This document shows positions 1-6,035 of a DNA stretch of 6,216 nt, piece after piece; within the stretch, counting starts at the first letter, position 1, and each line of letters begins with the position of its first letter. Under the pieces are notes generated by a model that saw only the letters and a program-made list of their open reading frames with translations, made no database searches and had not been told where the DNA came from. Both the position numbers and the translations under genes were made by a program. The DNA comes from an uncultured Rhodospirillales bacterium (GTDB lineage: Bacteria > Pseudomonadota > Alphaproteobacteria > ATCC43930 > CGMCC-115725), in contig CAIUCF010000689.1 of assembly GCA_903897565.1 (NCBI GenBank), positions 1 to 6,216 on the forward strand, written 5' to 3'.

Positions 1-752
1 AACGGCAGCTTCGCGAGGTTCCATTGGGTCGGATCGTGCCAGTTGGCGAGGCCGATGGTCTCGGCGATGCCGGCAACGTCGAGCAGGGCGTCACCCTGAT
101 CGATCTGCGCCGCGAGCCCACGATTGAAGGCCTCGGTCAGGTGGATCCAGGTTCCGGGAATGAGCCGATCGGCATTGCCGAACAGGGTCTCCGGCGGCCG
201 GGCCAGGGTCTGGACGATGCAGACCGCACCGCTATTCCGACGAATCGCGGCGCGAATCGTCGCGATAGAATCGAGCGCGGCATCGACCTGCGCCTGCGCA
301 CCCTCGGCATCGCCGATGATCGCCGGGTCGAGCGGCAGGCCGCGATAATCGACAGCGACGAGCACGGCATCACAACGCGCCACGTTGATGGCGGAGGCCG
401 GGTCAAGCGCGCTCTGCAGGACCTGATCGTAATGCGCGGCCACGACCTCGACCAGCAGCCCGACCCGCGCTGCGCTCGCAATGATCGGCGCAATCAGGAA
501 ATCCGTGGTCGAGTTGCTGACCAGCCCGAGCTTGAACGGCGCGAGCGGCGTCAGGTCCTTGTTCCCGGCCCGCAGGCGATTGATCGTACGCGACAGCCTG
601 ACGAGTTGATTGCCGTCGAGCGCCGTCGCGGCGAGGCTGCGCACGGCGGCACCGACGGGGCCTTCGGTCACGAGCAGGGCCTCGCAGCGCTGCTTGAAAT
701 CCTCGGGCGGTTTGGGCAGCCATTGGAGCCCCGCGTAGAGTTCTGAGCTCAT
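1..752 (-). CDS. FkbH-like protein, N-terminal part (3' end outside window)
   Basis: The first 250 residues are visible and the gene runs off the left edge. FkbH-family (HAD-IIIC) proteins combine an N-terminal SGNH-like domain with a C-terminal HAD phosphatase domain; studied members dephosphorylate 1,3-bisphosphoglycerate and load the glyceryl unit onto a carrier-protein thiol. Only the N-terminal domain is in view: the strand and turn KLGLVSNSTTDFL (residues 74-86), the helix and LDPAS stretch (about 87-120), CDAVLVAVDYRGL (127-139), and the family-typical ending GLANWHDPTQWNLAKLP (234-250) that precedes the HAD domain. The HAD catalytic Asp residues lie outside the window, so phosphatase activity cannot be confirmed. 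ATG at 752-750 is the earliest start because an in-frame TGA lies two codons upstream (758-756); a purine-rich AAAGAGAG precedes it. The gene starts 42 bp after the acyl carrier protein gene on the same strand, its expected partner. Family assignment is from remembered patterns. Confidence 0.82.
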   Translation of the reverse strand, partial: MSSELYAGLQWLPKPPEDFKQRCEALLVTEGPVGAAVRSLAATALDGNQLVRLSRTINRLRAGNKDLTPLAPFKLGLVSNSTTDFLIAPIIASAARVGLLVEVVAAHYDQVLQSALDPASAINVARCDAVLVAVDYRGLPLDPAIIGDAEGAQAQVDAALDSIATIRAAIRRNSGAVCIVQTLARPPETLFGNADRLIPGTWIHLTEAFNRGLAAQIDQGDALLDVAGIAETIGLANWHDPTQWNLAKLP

Positions 753-794
753 CGATCACTCTCTTTCATGCTGTCGGACTCCGCGTCGCGCGGC

Positions 795-1043
795 TTATGC
801 CGCGAGCCGGCTCTGGATGAGTGCGACCAGGTCGCCGACATTCTTCAAGCGACCGATCTCCGCGGCACTGAACTTCACCGCGAATTTGCGCTCGACGGTC
901 AGCATCAGGCGGACATGGTTTAGGCTATCCCAGTTCTCGACATCCTGTGCGGTCGTCGCGGCGCTCAGGACAAGCTCGTCATCATCCAGGACATCCTGAA
1001 AAATCTCGGTGAGGGAGGCCAGGATATCGTCTGTGCTCGCCAT
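795..1043 (-). CDS. Acyl carrier protein
   Basis: This 82-residue protein has the size and helical layout of a stand-alone acyl carrier protein. The phosphopantetheine attachment motif WDSLNHVRLML is at residues 38-48, with Ser40 as the serine that a phosphopantetheinyl transferase would modify. The acidic helix I (ILASLTEIFQDVL, 7-19) and the C-terminal helix VGDLVALIQSRL (69-80) are also typical. The start is ATG at 1043, preceded by GGAG with an 8-base spacing. It differs from a housekeeping fatty-acid ACP in motif (DSLNHV rather than DSLD-V) and in context, lying beside an FkbH-like gene rather than fab genes. It is therefore likely a dedicated carrier for a small acyl group such as glyceryl; that substrate is inferred. 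A hairpin-rich leader and a candidate promoter lie just upstream, so it may be transcribed separately from the SGNH gene. Confidence 0.94.
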   Translation of the reverse strand: MASTDDILASLTEIFQDVLDDDELVLSAATTAQDVENWDSLNHVRLMLTVERKFAVKFSAAEIGRLKNVGDLVALIQSRLAA

Positions 1044-1116
1044 GTGTTCATCTCCGAAGTCGGCCGCGCGGGTGCGCGCGGCGGTGTAAATGGGGGCGTG
1101 ACGGACGTCACTGCCA
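1044..1116 (-). promoter_or_regulatory. Structured leader of the acyl carrier protein gene (two hairpins)
   Basis: Two inverted repeats lie between the predicted transcription start and the ACP ribosome binding site. The stronger is a perfect 8-bp GC-only stem at 1063-1070 and 1075-1082 with a 4-base loop. The second pairs 1098-1102 with 1107-1111 around a 4-base loop; one bulged base later, a further 3 bp pair (1095-1097 with 1113-1115). Neither is followed by a T-run in the transcript, so they do not look like standard terminators. They could affect translation or mRNA stability. The GC-rich sequence raises the chance of accidental stems, but the 8-bp perfect arm is notable. Confidence 0.4.
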
Positions 1117-1123
1117 ATGTGCG

Positions 1124-1152
1124 ATCATAACCATCGGCGGAAATACCGCCAA
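1124..1152 (-). promoter_or_regulatory. Candidate sigma70-like promoter for ACP-fkbH
   Basis: On the minus strand a -35-like TTGGCG (1152-1147) is separated by exactly 17 bp from a -10-like TATGAT (1129-1124). The -10 matches the consensus at 5 of 6 bases and the -35 at 4 of 6. The predicted start near 1117 leaves a leader of about 74 bases before the ACP start codon. The -35 overlaps a small hairpin (stem 1136-1140 with 1146-1150, loop 1141-1145) immediately after the SGNH stop codon. The 114-bp gap, long for this locus, supports a separate or additional start here. It is a pattern match only. Confidence 0.45.
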
Positions 1153-1157
1153 CGAGG

Positions 1158-2447
1158 TCACTTGGCGCCGAGCTGGGGCGCCAGGAATTCGGCGACCCGC
1201 TGGGCGCCGGCGACATTGCCGATGTCATTCCAATGCGTGTCGTTGCAACGGAACATGTCGGGCCGGTCGAGAAACGCGGGCGAAAGGTCTAGCAACGGCA
1301 GCTTGCCGGCGACCCGCTGCGTGATGGCATCGCGGGTCCAGCCCCAGTTCATCGGTTTACCGACAAAAAACGCGCGATTGTCAGGCAGCAACGCATTCGG
1401 ATCCGGGAGCAGCACGAGAAACAATTTGGCCTGATTACGACCCGCGACGTCGGCGAGCGCGAACAGCTTGTCGAGATTGTAGGCCATGAACAGCCGACGC
1501 GGGGCGCCGGGCCCGTAATAATCTGCGGCCCGATCATGCGAGAAATTCGTGAAGGTGGCGCTCGGCCGACAGACCGGTGGGCCCTTGGTCGCGGCACCCG
1601 GCGGGTTCGCCCATTTCTGATTGAAGGTGACGTCGAGATAGACGAGATAGCGCGAGATATAGGTATTGAAGGGGTAGAAATATCGCAGGAACCAGCCTTC
1701 GTGCAGGCGTTGCGGCTGGCCGGCGATCGCCTTGCGGATTGTCCCGGGAATATCGTTGGTCGGATCCGAGCCGAGCATGAAGTTCAGGACGACCGCGTCG
1801 AACTGGTAATGCTGGTCGAGCAGATACTGGTACAACACCAGATCTTCCTTGATACCGAAGCCGTCGACGCCGGCCGAGAACACCGTGACGTCGCGCCCCG
1901 GCATTGCCTTGCGCAGTGCCGCCTCGACAGCCTGCGGATAGTTGACGGCAAAGCTGCTGCCGCTGCCCTGGACGTAGGAGTTGCCGAGGAACAGGAGCCG
2001 GTAGCCCTTTCGGCTTACGGGCTCATCGCGCGGCGTGCGAAATCCGAACGGCGACAGGGCGTTCGGCTGCGGCAGATAGATGACCTCGCCTCCCGCCTCG
2101 ATATTGCGGAACGCTGTCGCGACCGGAGAATTCTTGATGGACAGAATATTAGTGTCGAAGATGAAGAACAGAGCTTCCATCGTCACCAGGCTGGTGAACC
2201 CGAGCAAGATTGCGCGACGCGCCGCCAACAGTTTGCCCGTCACGACCGAGAACAGCAGCACCGCAAGCAAACCCGTGAGGGCCAGGAGGATCACACCATT
2301 CAGCATCCGGTACTGACCGACGCTGCGGTTCACGACTGGGGGAATGTCGCTGAAGATCACGATCCCCGTTGCGACCAGACTCATCGCACACAATACGGAC
2401 ACGGCCAGTGCCAGAGTCAGCTCGAGGGAACGGTAGCCATTCATCAC
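1158..2447 (-). CDS. Membrane-anchored SGNH/GDSL-type hydrolase or acyltransferase-like protein
   Basis: This 429-residue protein has three hydrophobic segments near the N-terminus (about 10-33, 48-70 and 78-97), followed by a large domain probably in the periplasm. That domain carries SGNH blocks in the usual order. LLFLGNSYVQG (151-161) supplies the nucleophile Ser157, AGVDGFG (192-198) the glycine block, VVLNFMLGSDPTND (219-232) the Asn-block region, and NDTHWNDIGN (402-411) the His block with His405. The D-T-H-W string also recalls AlgX/AlgJ-type polysaccharide acetylation proteins, although there it precedes the serine. A deacylase or O-acyltransferase role on a polysaccharide substituent is plausible; the substrate is unknown. 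Cys293 and Cys401 could form a disulfide next to the active-site loop. The start is GTG 2447 or ATG 2444; an in-frame TGA shortly upstream limits extension, and no clear Shine-Dalgarno is seen. The gene leads a block with ACP and FkbH-like genes. Confidence 0.83.
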   Translation of the reverse strand: MMNGYRSLELTLALAVSVLCAMSLVATGIVIFSDIPPVVNRSVGQYRMLNGVILLALTGLLAVLLFSVVTGKLLAARRAILLGFTSLVTMEALFFIFDTNILSIKNSPVATAFRNIEAGGEVIYLPQPNALSPFGFRTPRDEPVSRKGYRLLFLGNSYVQGSGSSFAVNYPQAVEAALRKAMPGRDVTVFSAGVDGFGIKEDLVLYQYLLDQHYQFDAVVLNFMLGSDPTNDIPGTIRKAIAGQPQRLHEGWFLRYFYPFNTYISRYLVYLDVTFNQKWANPPGAATKGPPVCRPSATFTNFSHDRAADYYGPGAPRRLFMAYNLDKLFALADVAGRNQAKLFLVLLPDPNALLPDNRAFFVGKPMNWGWTRDAITQRVAGKLPLLDLSPAFLDRPDMFRCNDTHWNDIGNVAGAQRVAEFLAPQLGAK

Positions 2448-2519
2448 AGCGTCATGCTCGAATCGTCAGAAACAGGGCAAGGAACCGGCGGACACGCTCT
2501 CTGGACACACATTCATCCT

Positions 2520-2568
2520 GGGGCTCGACGCCAGTTGATCCACATCGATCCGACTGGTCGGGCGCCCC
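2520..2568. repeat. Imperfect 16-bp-arm inverted repeat in the divergent promoter region
   Basis: The arms have the symmetric form GGGGC-N6-CCAGT (2520-2535), a 17-bp centre, then ACTGG-N6-GCCCC (2553-2568). Both outer and inner 5-bp blocks match perfectly and sit at identical spacing, while the six bases between them mostly do not pair. The dyad is centred at 2544, about 97 bp upstream of the SGNH start. It could be a regulator binding site or a hairpin in the SGNH leader. Confidence 0.4.
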
Positions 2569-2790
2569 TCTATGGTATTGAGTCAGAGTGAATTTTTTAT
2601 CCGACCCGATTTGCGCCGCATGGAATTCACCCGCGCACCGGCCTCATGTTTGACAGCCCGAACCGGCTTCGGCAACAGCTTTTCGCTGCACTGCGGCATA
2701 GCGGTCCTGCGGGCAGCCATAGAACCGCCGCTTTTGATCCGTAATCAGGAGAGATTGAACCTGATCATTCGACGAAGAAATCCCTCAGCC

Positions 2791-2821
2791 GGGTACGGCG
2801 CGCTCGATCGAGGCCGAACCC
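2791..2821. repeat. Imperfect inverted repeat just upstream of the glycoside hydrolase ribosome binding site
   Basis: The core is the perfect 10-bp palindrome CTCGATCGAG at 2803-2812. Further out, CGGC (2796-2799) pairs with GCCG (2813-2816), and GGGT (2791-2794) pairs with ACCC (2818-2821). There is one A-A mismatch and a GCG bulge at 2800-2802. The repeat ends 11 bases before the Shine-Dalgarno at 2832. As RNA it could form an interrupted stem; as DNA it could be an operator. Confidence 0.38.
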
Positions 2822-2842
2822 GAGACCTCTGAAAGGAACCCG

Positions 2843-4060
2843 ATGAGCGCCACCCGCCGCCACCTCGCCGCCCTCGGCGCGCTGCTGCTGGCAGCCTGCC
2901 CCGGCAGCGGCCATGCCGTCACGGTGGTCAGCACCGAATCTGTGCTCAATCGCGGCTTCGGCGTGAACCTGCATCTCGACAATTGCTGCCAGGGCAATTA
3001 CGGCGACCTGCCGACGATCGTGAAGCAGTTGAACTACATCGGCGTCCGGCACGTCCGCGACTGGGCCGACTCCGATGCCCAGATGACGATCTGGCACCAA
3101 CTCCGCGCGGCGACCGGACTGCGCTTCCACGCCTCGATCCCCGAGACCAGTCCGGCGCATCAAAAGGCATCCCTGGACCGCATCGCCGCGGTGTTGAAAT
3201 CCGACCCCGGTCTGATCGAGGTCATCGAGGGTCCCAACGAAGAGGATAACGCCTACCCGATGTCGGTCGGCGCCACTCTCGCCCAGGCGGCGGCGTTGCA
3301 GATCCAGGTCGCCGCCGTCGGCAAGACCTATGGCGTTCCGGTTGCGCAGCTCACCGTCGGCGCCGGCTGGTATCCACCGCTCTACGAAGGGCATTACAAG
3401 AGTTTCGGGACCCCGCCCGCCGATCTCGGCAACGCGCATATCTACATGAACGCCAACAGCCCGCCGCTGATTTCTCTGATCCGGATCGGCAATCTGGCCG
3501 CCTACTCCGTCCCCGGCAAGCCGGTCGACGTGACCGAATTCGGCACCTATCAGAAGCTGGGCCAGAGCGACGCCGTGACCAGCACCTATATGCACGAAGC
3601 ACCTTTCGACGCCTTCGCGCTCGGCTATGTCGGGCTCTCCGTCTACGCGCTGCATGACGACATGTCCGGCGTCGTGGGCTTCTACACCCGCGACGGCTAC
3701 AAACGGGATTTCGCCGATTACTGGCATTTCACGACCCAGTTGCTGGCCGATCCGGCGGGCCGACTGCTCCCGCCGAAAACCCTGAACCTGAGCTTCTCCG
3801 GCAAGGGATCCGGCATAGCGCCACTCGGGATCAAGAATCTCGCCATGTACAAATCCGACGGCTCGCTCTGGATCGCCGCCTATGACGAGGAACGCAGCGG
3901 CGCCCCGGACAGCATCGAGACGATCCGGCTCGATCGCAGCTATGCCGTCGTCACCGTGATCGACGCGCGCAACGGTGTTACCGTCGCGCAATATCACAAT
4001 ACCGCGAGCATCGCCCTGCCGCTGCCGTGCAACCACGTCTATTTCGTCGTCGCCAAATAG
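2843..4060 (+). CDS. Secreted glycoside hydrolase, clan-A-like TIM barrel (GH39/GH5-related)
   Basis: This 405-residue exported protein probably cleaves a glycan. The N-terminus is a signal peptide (residues 1-25) with two possible cleavages: a lipobox LAAC putting lipidated Cys19 first, or signal peptidase I after GHA (23-25). The barrel begins with GFGVNLHLDN (38-47) and the strand GVRHVRDW (67-74). EGPNEED (129-135) contains Asn132-Glu133, the expected acid/base of clan GH-A enzymes. VDVTEFGTY (228-236) contains Glu232, the expected nucleophile. About residues 310-405 look like a small beta domain. Cys48 and Cys49 are adjacent and Cys396 is near the end, so a disulfide is possible. The ATG is preceded by AAAGGA five bases upstream. 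In polysaccharide loci such enzymes (PslG is a studied example) trim or release the polymer; here that role rests on context. It is the only plus-strand gene in the window. The exact family is uncertain. Confidence 0.85.
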   Translation: MSATRRHLAALGALLLAACPGSGHAVTVVSTESVLNRGFGVNLHLDNCCQGNYGDLPTIVKQLNYIGVRHVRDWADSDAQMTIWHQLRAATGLRFHASIPETSPAHQKASLDRIAAVLKSDPGLIEVIEGPNEEDNAYPMSVGATLAQAAALQIQVAAVGKTYGVPVAQLTVGAGWYPPLYEGHYKSFGTPPADLGNAHIYMNANSPPLISLIRIGNLAAYSVPGKPVDVTEFGTYQKLGQSDAVTSTYMHEAPFDAFALGYVGLSVYALHDDMSGVVGFYTRDGYKRDFADYWHFTTQLLADPAGRLLPPKTLNLSFSGKGSGIAPLGIKNLAMYKSDGSLWIAAYDEERSGAPDSIETIRLDRSYAVVTVIDARNGVTVAQYHNTASIALPLPCNHVYFVVAK

Positions 4061-4063
4061 CCG

Positions 4064-5275
4064 TCAAGCGCCGGCGCCGACCGCCCGATACTGCTGCAGA
4101 TAGCCGTCGACCATGCCGTCGATGGTAAAGCGGTCGACCACTCCCGGGGCATTCTCGGCAAAGCGGCGCCGCAATGCCGGCTCGGCGGCGATCCGGCGCA
4201 GCGCCGTGGCCAATCCAGCGGGGTCGCCAGGCTCGAACAGCAAACCGGTCTCGCCGTCGCGAATGAACTCCGGGATGGCGCCGATCCGCGAGCCGACGAC
4301 ACCGATGCCATAGGCCGCCGCTTCGACGATGATCACTGGCGCATTCTCGTACCACAGCGACGGGATCAGCAGCGCCGTGGCGGTCTGGAAGATTCGGTCC
4401 TTCTGCTCCCCGCTGATGAAGCCGGCGAAGTCGATCCGCGGATCCTTCGCCGCGGCCTCGCGGACCTGAGCTTCGAGCGGGCCGCGGCCCGCGATGGTGA
4501 GACGAATATTGGCGACGTCGCGCAGCGCCGCCATCGCCTCGATCGCGACCAGGATGCCCTTTTCCTGGGTCAGCCGCGCCGCGAGCAGGAAGTGATGCAC
4601 AGGCGGATCAATATCCCGCGCGCCGGCTCCGGGCACCGCGACCAGCGGCACGCCGTTAGGGACGACGCCGGTGACCGGCACCGACAGGCCCGCCGCGACA
4701 TGCTCGTCGAGCAGGAATTGCGACGGGCTGACGAAGGCGCTGAGATGCCGGGTGGTGCCGAGATGCCAGTGGCGGAAGACCCGGCACTGCAGCGATGGCT
4801 TCGTGCACAGGTGCCAGTTGCGATCGAGCATGAAGGCGCGCGGACACATCAGGTGATAGTCGTGTGCCGTGTGGACGACCGGCACGCCGAGGGCGCGGGC
4901 GCGGCGCCAGATCGCGCCCGAGAACCCGTCGATGACATGGGTATGCATGACGTCGGGACGGCCATCCGCCATGATTTCGGCAAGGCGCCGCCCGGCGTCA
5001 CGGTTCCAGCTGTCCTTGAGATGCCAAAGCGCCTTCTGCCACCGGGGACGATCGCTCCGGGCGAACGACCAGTACATATTCTTGGGGAAGAATCGGAGGA
5101 TCTCGACGCCGCCGATCGTCTCGACCGGATAAGGCTCCATCTCGGGGCCACAGGTCGTCACCGCGGTCACGCGATGACCGCGGGCGGCGAGGCCCTCGGC
5201 GAGGTTACGGACGATGAGCTCCGCCCCACCCGCCATGATCGGCGGATAGAGATTGTTGACGACCAGGATGTGCAT
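4064..5275 (-). CDS. Glycosyltransferase family 4 (GT-B fold)
   Basis: This 403-residue cytoplasmic or membrane-associated enzyme likely adds one sugar to a lipid-linked repeat unit, retaining anomeric configuration as GT4 members do. The N-terminal Rossmann domain opens with MHILVVNNLYPP (1-12) and the glycine loop MAGGAEL (14-20), followed by HTAHDYHLMCP (135-145). The C-terminal domain has the linker VVPNGVP (204-210), the donor-phosphate site LAARLTQEKG (231-240, Arg234 and Lys239), and IAGRGPLE (261-268). The retaining-GT motif E-x7-E is present as Glu310 and Glu318 in ENAPVIIVEAAAYG, followed by GAIPEFIRDGETGLLF (332-347). Length is normal. ATG 5275 is preceded by GGAA seven bases upstream. 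The gene lies 47 bp after the ATPase gene, probably in the same operon. Its end meets the hydrolase gene with a 3-bp gap. Donor and acceptor sugars cannot be read from the sequence. Confidence 0.93.
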   Translation of the reverse strand: MHILVVNNLYPPIMAGGAELIVRNLAEGLAARGHRVTAVTTCGPEMEPYPVETIGGVEILRFFPKNMYWSFARSDRPRWQKALWHLKDSWNRDAGRRLAEIMADGRPDVMHTHVIDGFSGAIWRRARALGVPVVHTAHDYHLMCPRAFMLDRNWHLCTKPSLQCRVFRHWHLGTTRHLSAFVSPSQFLLDEHVAAGLSVPVTGVVPNGVPLVAVPGAGARDIDPPVHHFLLAARLTQEKGILVAIEAMAALRDVANIRLTIAGRGPLEAQVREAAAKDPRIDFAGFISGEQKDRIFQTATALLIPSLWYENAPVIIVEAAAYGIGVVGSRIGAIPEFIRDGETGLLFEPGDPAGLATALRRIAAEPALRRRFAENAPGVVDRFTIDGMVDGYLQQYRAVGAGA

Positions 5276-5322
5276 GCGTGCTTCCGGTCAAGCCAAGGGT
5301 AGGCGCCCGCCGAGGGGCCGGT

Positions 5323-6012
5323 TTAGAGCCAGCGGTAGAGCCAACGCGGCAGATAGAAGCGTCGGTTGGTGAGGACGACGCCCAGCGGATCGGAGCCGAC
5401 GGAGTGCAGGTTGGCCTGCAGCTGCTGGACCACGGGGGCACGGGTCCGTTCGGCCTCGACCACGAGGACGACGCCGTCGACCATTTTCGATAGCACCAGC
5501 CCGAGTGCGGATTTGCTCGACGGCGAGGACGCCACGATGATCAGGTCGAACTCGCTGCGCAGGGCTCCGAACCAGGCCTCGATACCCTCCAGATTCGAGG
5601 GCAGCGCGGTTCCCGGCCTGTCATCGCCACGCGCGGCCAATGTCGCCAGCCAGATCGGCGCGGTACGCGAGCGCACCAGAGCCGTCGCCAGCGTATCGGG
5701 GCCGGCGATGTTCAGCGGAGTCGGGATGGCCGCCGTCAGCTTTGCCAGTGTCGGGTCATCACCGCCCGAAGCATCGACCACCAGGACCCGCTTGCCGAGC
5801 ACCTGCGCCGCCACCAGCCCGGCGCCGAAGGCCACCCGCGCCGCGCCTTCATTGGCATAGGCGCTGAGGAATTCGACGACCTGGATTTCCTTTTCCTGGG
5901 ACACCGATTTGATCGCCTGGTAGACACCGACGTATTCCGGGATCTCGAGGCCATGAATATCGGGGATAGAGGCTGGCGCCGCCTCGTCGAGCATGTGGGA
6001 TAACCCGGACAT
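5323..6012 (-). CDS. CpsD/BY-kinase-like P-loop ATPase with degenerate Walker motifs
   Basis: This 229-residue protein aligns by eye with the cytoplasmic kinase/ATPase partner of Wzz/GumC co-polymerases. Yet its nucleotide-binding residues are replaced. Where the family has SAxPGEGKST, this protein has SAYANEGAAR (50-59), so the Walker A lysine is Ala57 and the following Ser/Thr positions are Ala58 and Arg59. The A-prime motif VLVVDASGG (76-84) keeps Asp80 but has Ser82 where a second Asp is usual. The Walker B strand FDLIIVASSP (155-164) has Ala161 where the Asp of IDTPP is expected. The C-terminus RRFYLPRWLYRWL (217-229) has two tyrosines, not a typical tyrosine cluster. It is probably a non-hydrolysing scaffold or regulator of the co-polymerase; that function is inferred. 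The start is ATG 6012, with AGAGGA about ten bases upstream. It begins 23 bp after the co-polymerase stop, supporting co-transcription and partnership. Confidence 0.85.
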   Translation of the reverse strand: MSGLSHMLDEAAPASIPDIHGLEIPEYVGVYQAIKSVSQEKEIQVVEFLSAYANEGAARVAFGAGLVAAQVLGKRVLVVDASGGDDPTLAKLTAAIPTPLNIAGPDTLATALVRSRTAPIWLATLAARGDDRPGTALPSNLEGIEAWFGALRSEFDLIIVASSPSSKSALGLVLSKMVDGVVLVVEAERTRAPVVQQLQANLHSVGSDPLGVVLTNRRFYLPRWLYRWL

Positions 6013-6035
6013 GGTTCTCGGATCCTCTGGTCAGG

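Larger units (their letters stand above)
2448..2842. other. Divergent intergenic region between the SGNH and glycoside hydrolase genes
   Basis: This 395-bp stretch separates two divergently transcribed genes and must hold the promoter for the plus-strand hydrolase and probably one for the SGNH gene. Its middle (2572-2660) is richer in A/T than the flanking genes. I see no convincing protein-coding gene. A TTGACA at 2650-2655 on the plus strand matches the -35 consensus but lacks a good -10 at 16-18 bp. Two imperfect inverted repeats (2520-2568 and 2791-2821) are listed separately. A shorter 7-bp inverted repeat, GTGAATT (2588-2594) and AATTCAC (2624-2630), flanks the A/T-rich part and may be chance. 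Confidence 0.6.

Noticed and set aside
24..746. Long plus-strand open frame of 240 codons
   Set aside because: It is antisense to the FkbH-like gene. Its translation is Arg/Asp/Gly-rich low-quality sequence with no family resemblance, as expected from GC-rich shadow frames.
1134..1152. Small hairpin after the SGNH stop as a rho-independent terminator
   Set aside because: The core stem is 5 bp (7 with a wobble pair) and is followed by ATGG rather than a T-run; it overlaps the better-supported promoter -35.
1536..2591. Plus-strand open frame of 351 codons
   Set aside because: It is antisense to the SGNH gene, whose motifs are clear; the translation is rich in Arg, Gln, Asp and His with no recognisable domain.
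2588..2630. GTGAATT/AATTCAC 7-bp inverted repeat
   Set aside because: The arms are short and 29 bp apart in an A/T-richer region; chance is a sufficient explanation without conservation data.
2650..2678. TTGACA as a full promoter for the hydrolase
   Set aside because: The -35 match is perfect, but the 16-18 bp spacing leads to CAACAG-like sequence with no acceptable -10.
2572..2832. Possible 86-residue gene in the divergent intergenic region
   Set aside because: It has no Shine-Dalgarno, no recognisable domain, and runs through the inverted repeat before the hydrolase. It is more likely an accidental open frame.
2765..4036. Minus-strand open frame of 423 codons, longer than the hydrolase itself
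   Set aside because: It lies entirely opposite the glycoside hydrolase, which has a signal peptide, a good ribosome binding site and catalytic motifs. The antisense product is a typical GC-rich shadow.
4068..4077. GCGCCGGCGC palindrome at the convergent junction as a bidirectional terminator
   Set aside because: The stem would be only 3 bp around a 4-base loop, with no T-run on either strand, and it encodes the Gly/Ala-rich end of the glycosyltransferase.
4592..5302. Plus-strand open frame of 236 codons
   Set aside because: It is antisense to the glycosyltransferase, which carries complete GT4 motifs; the translated product resembles no family.
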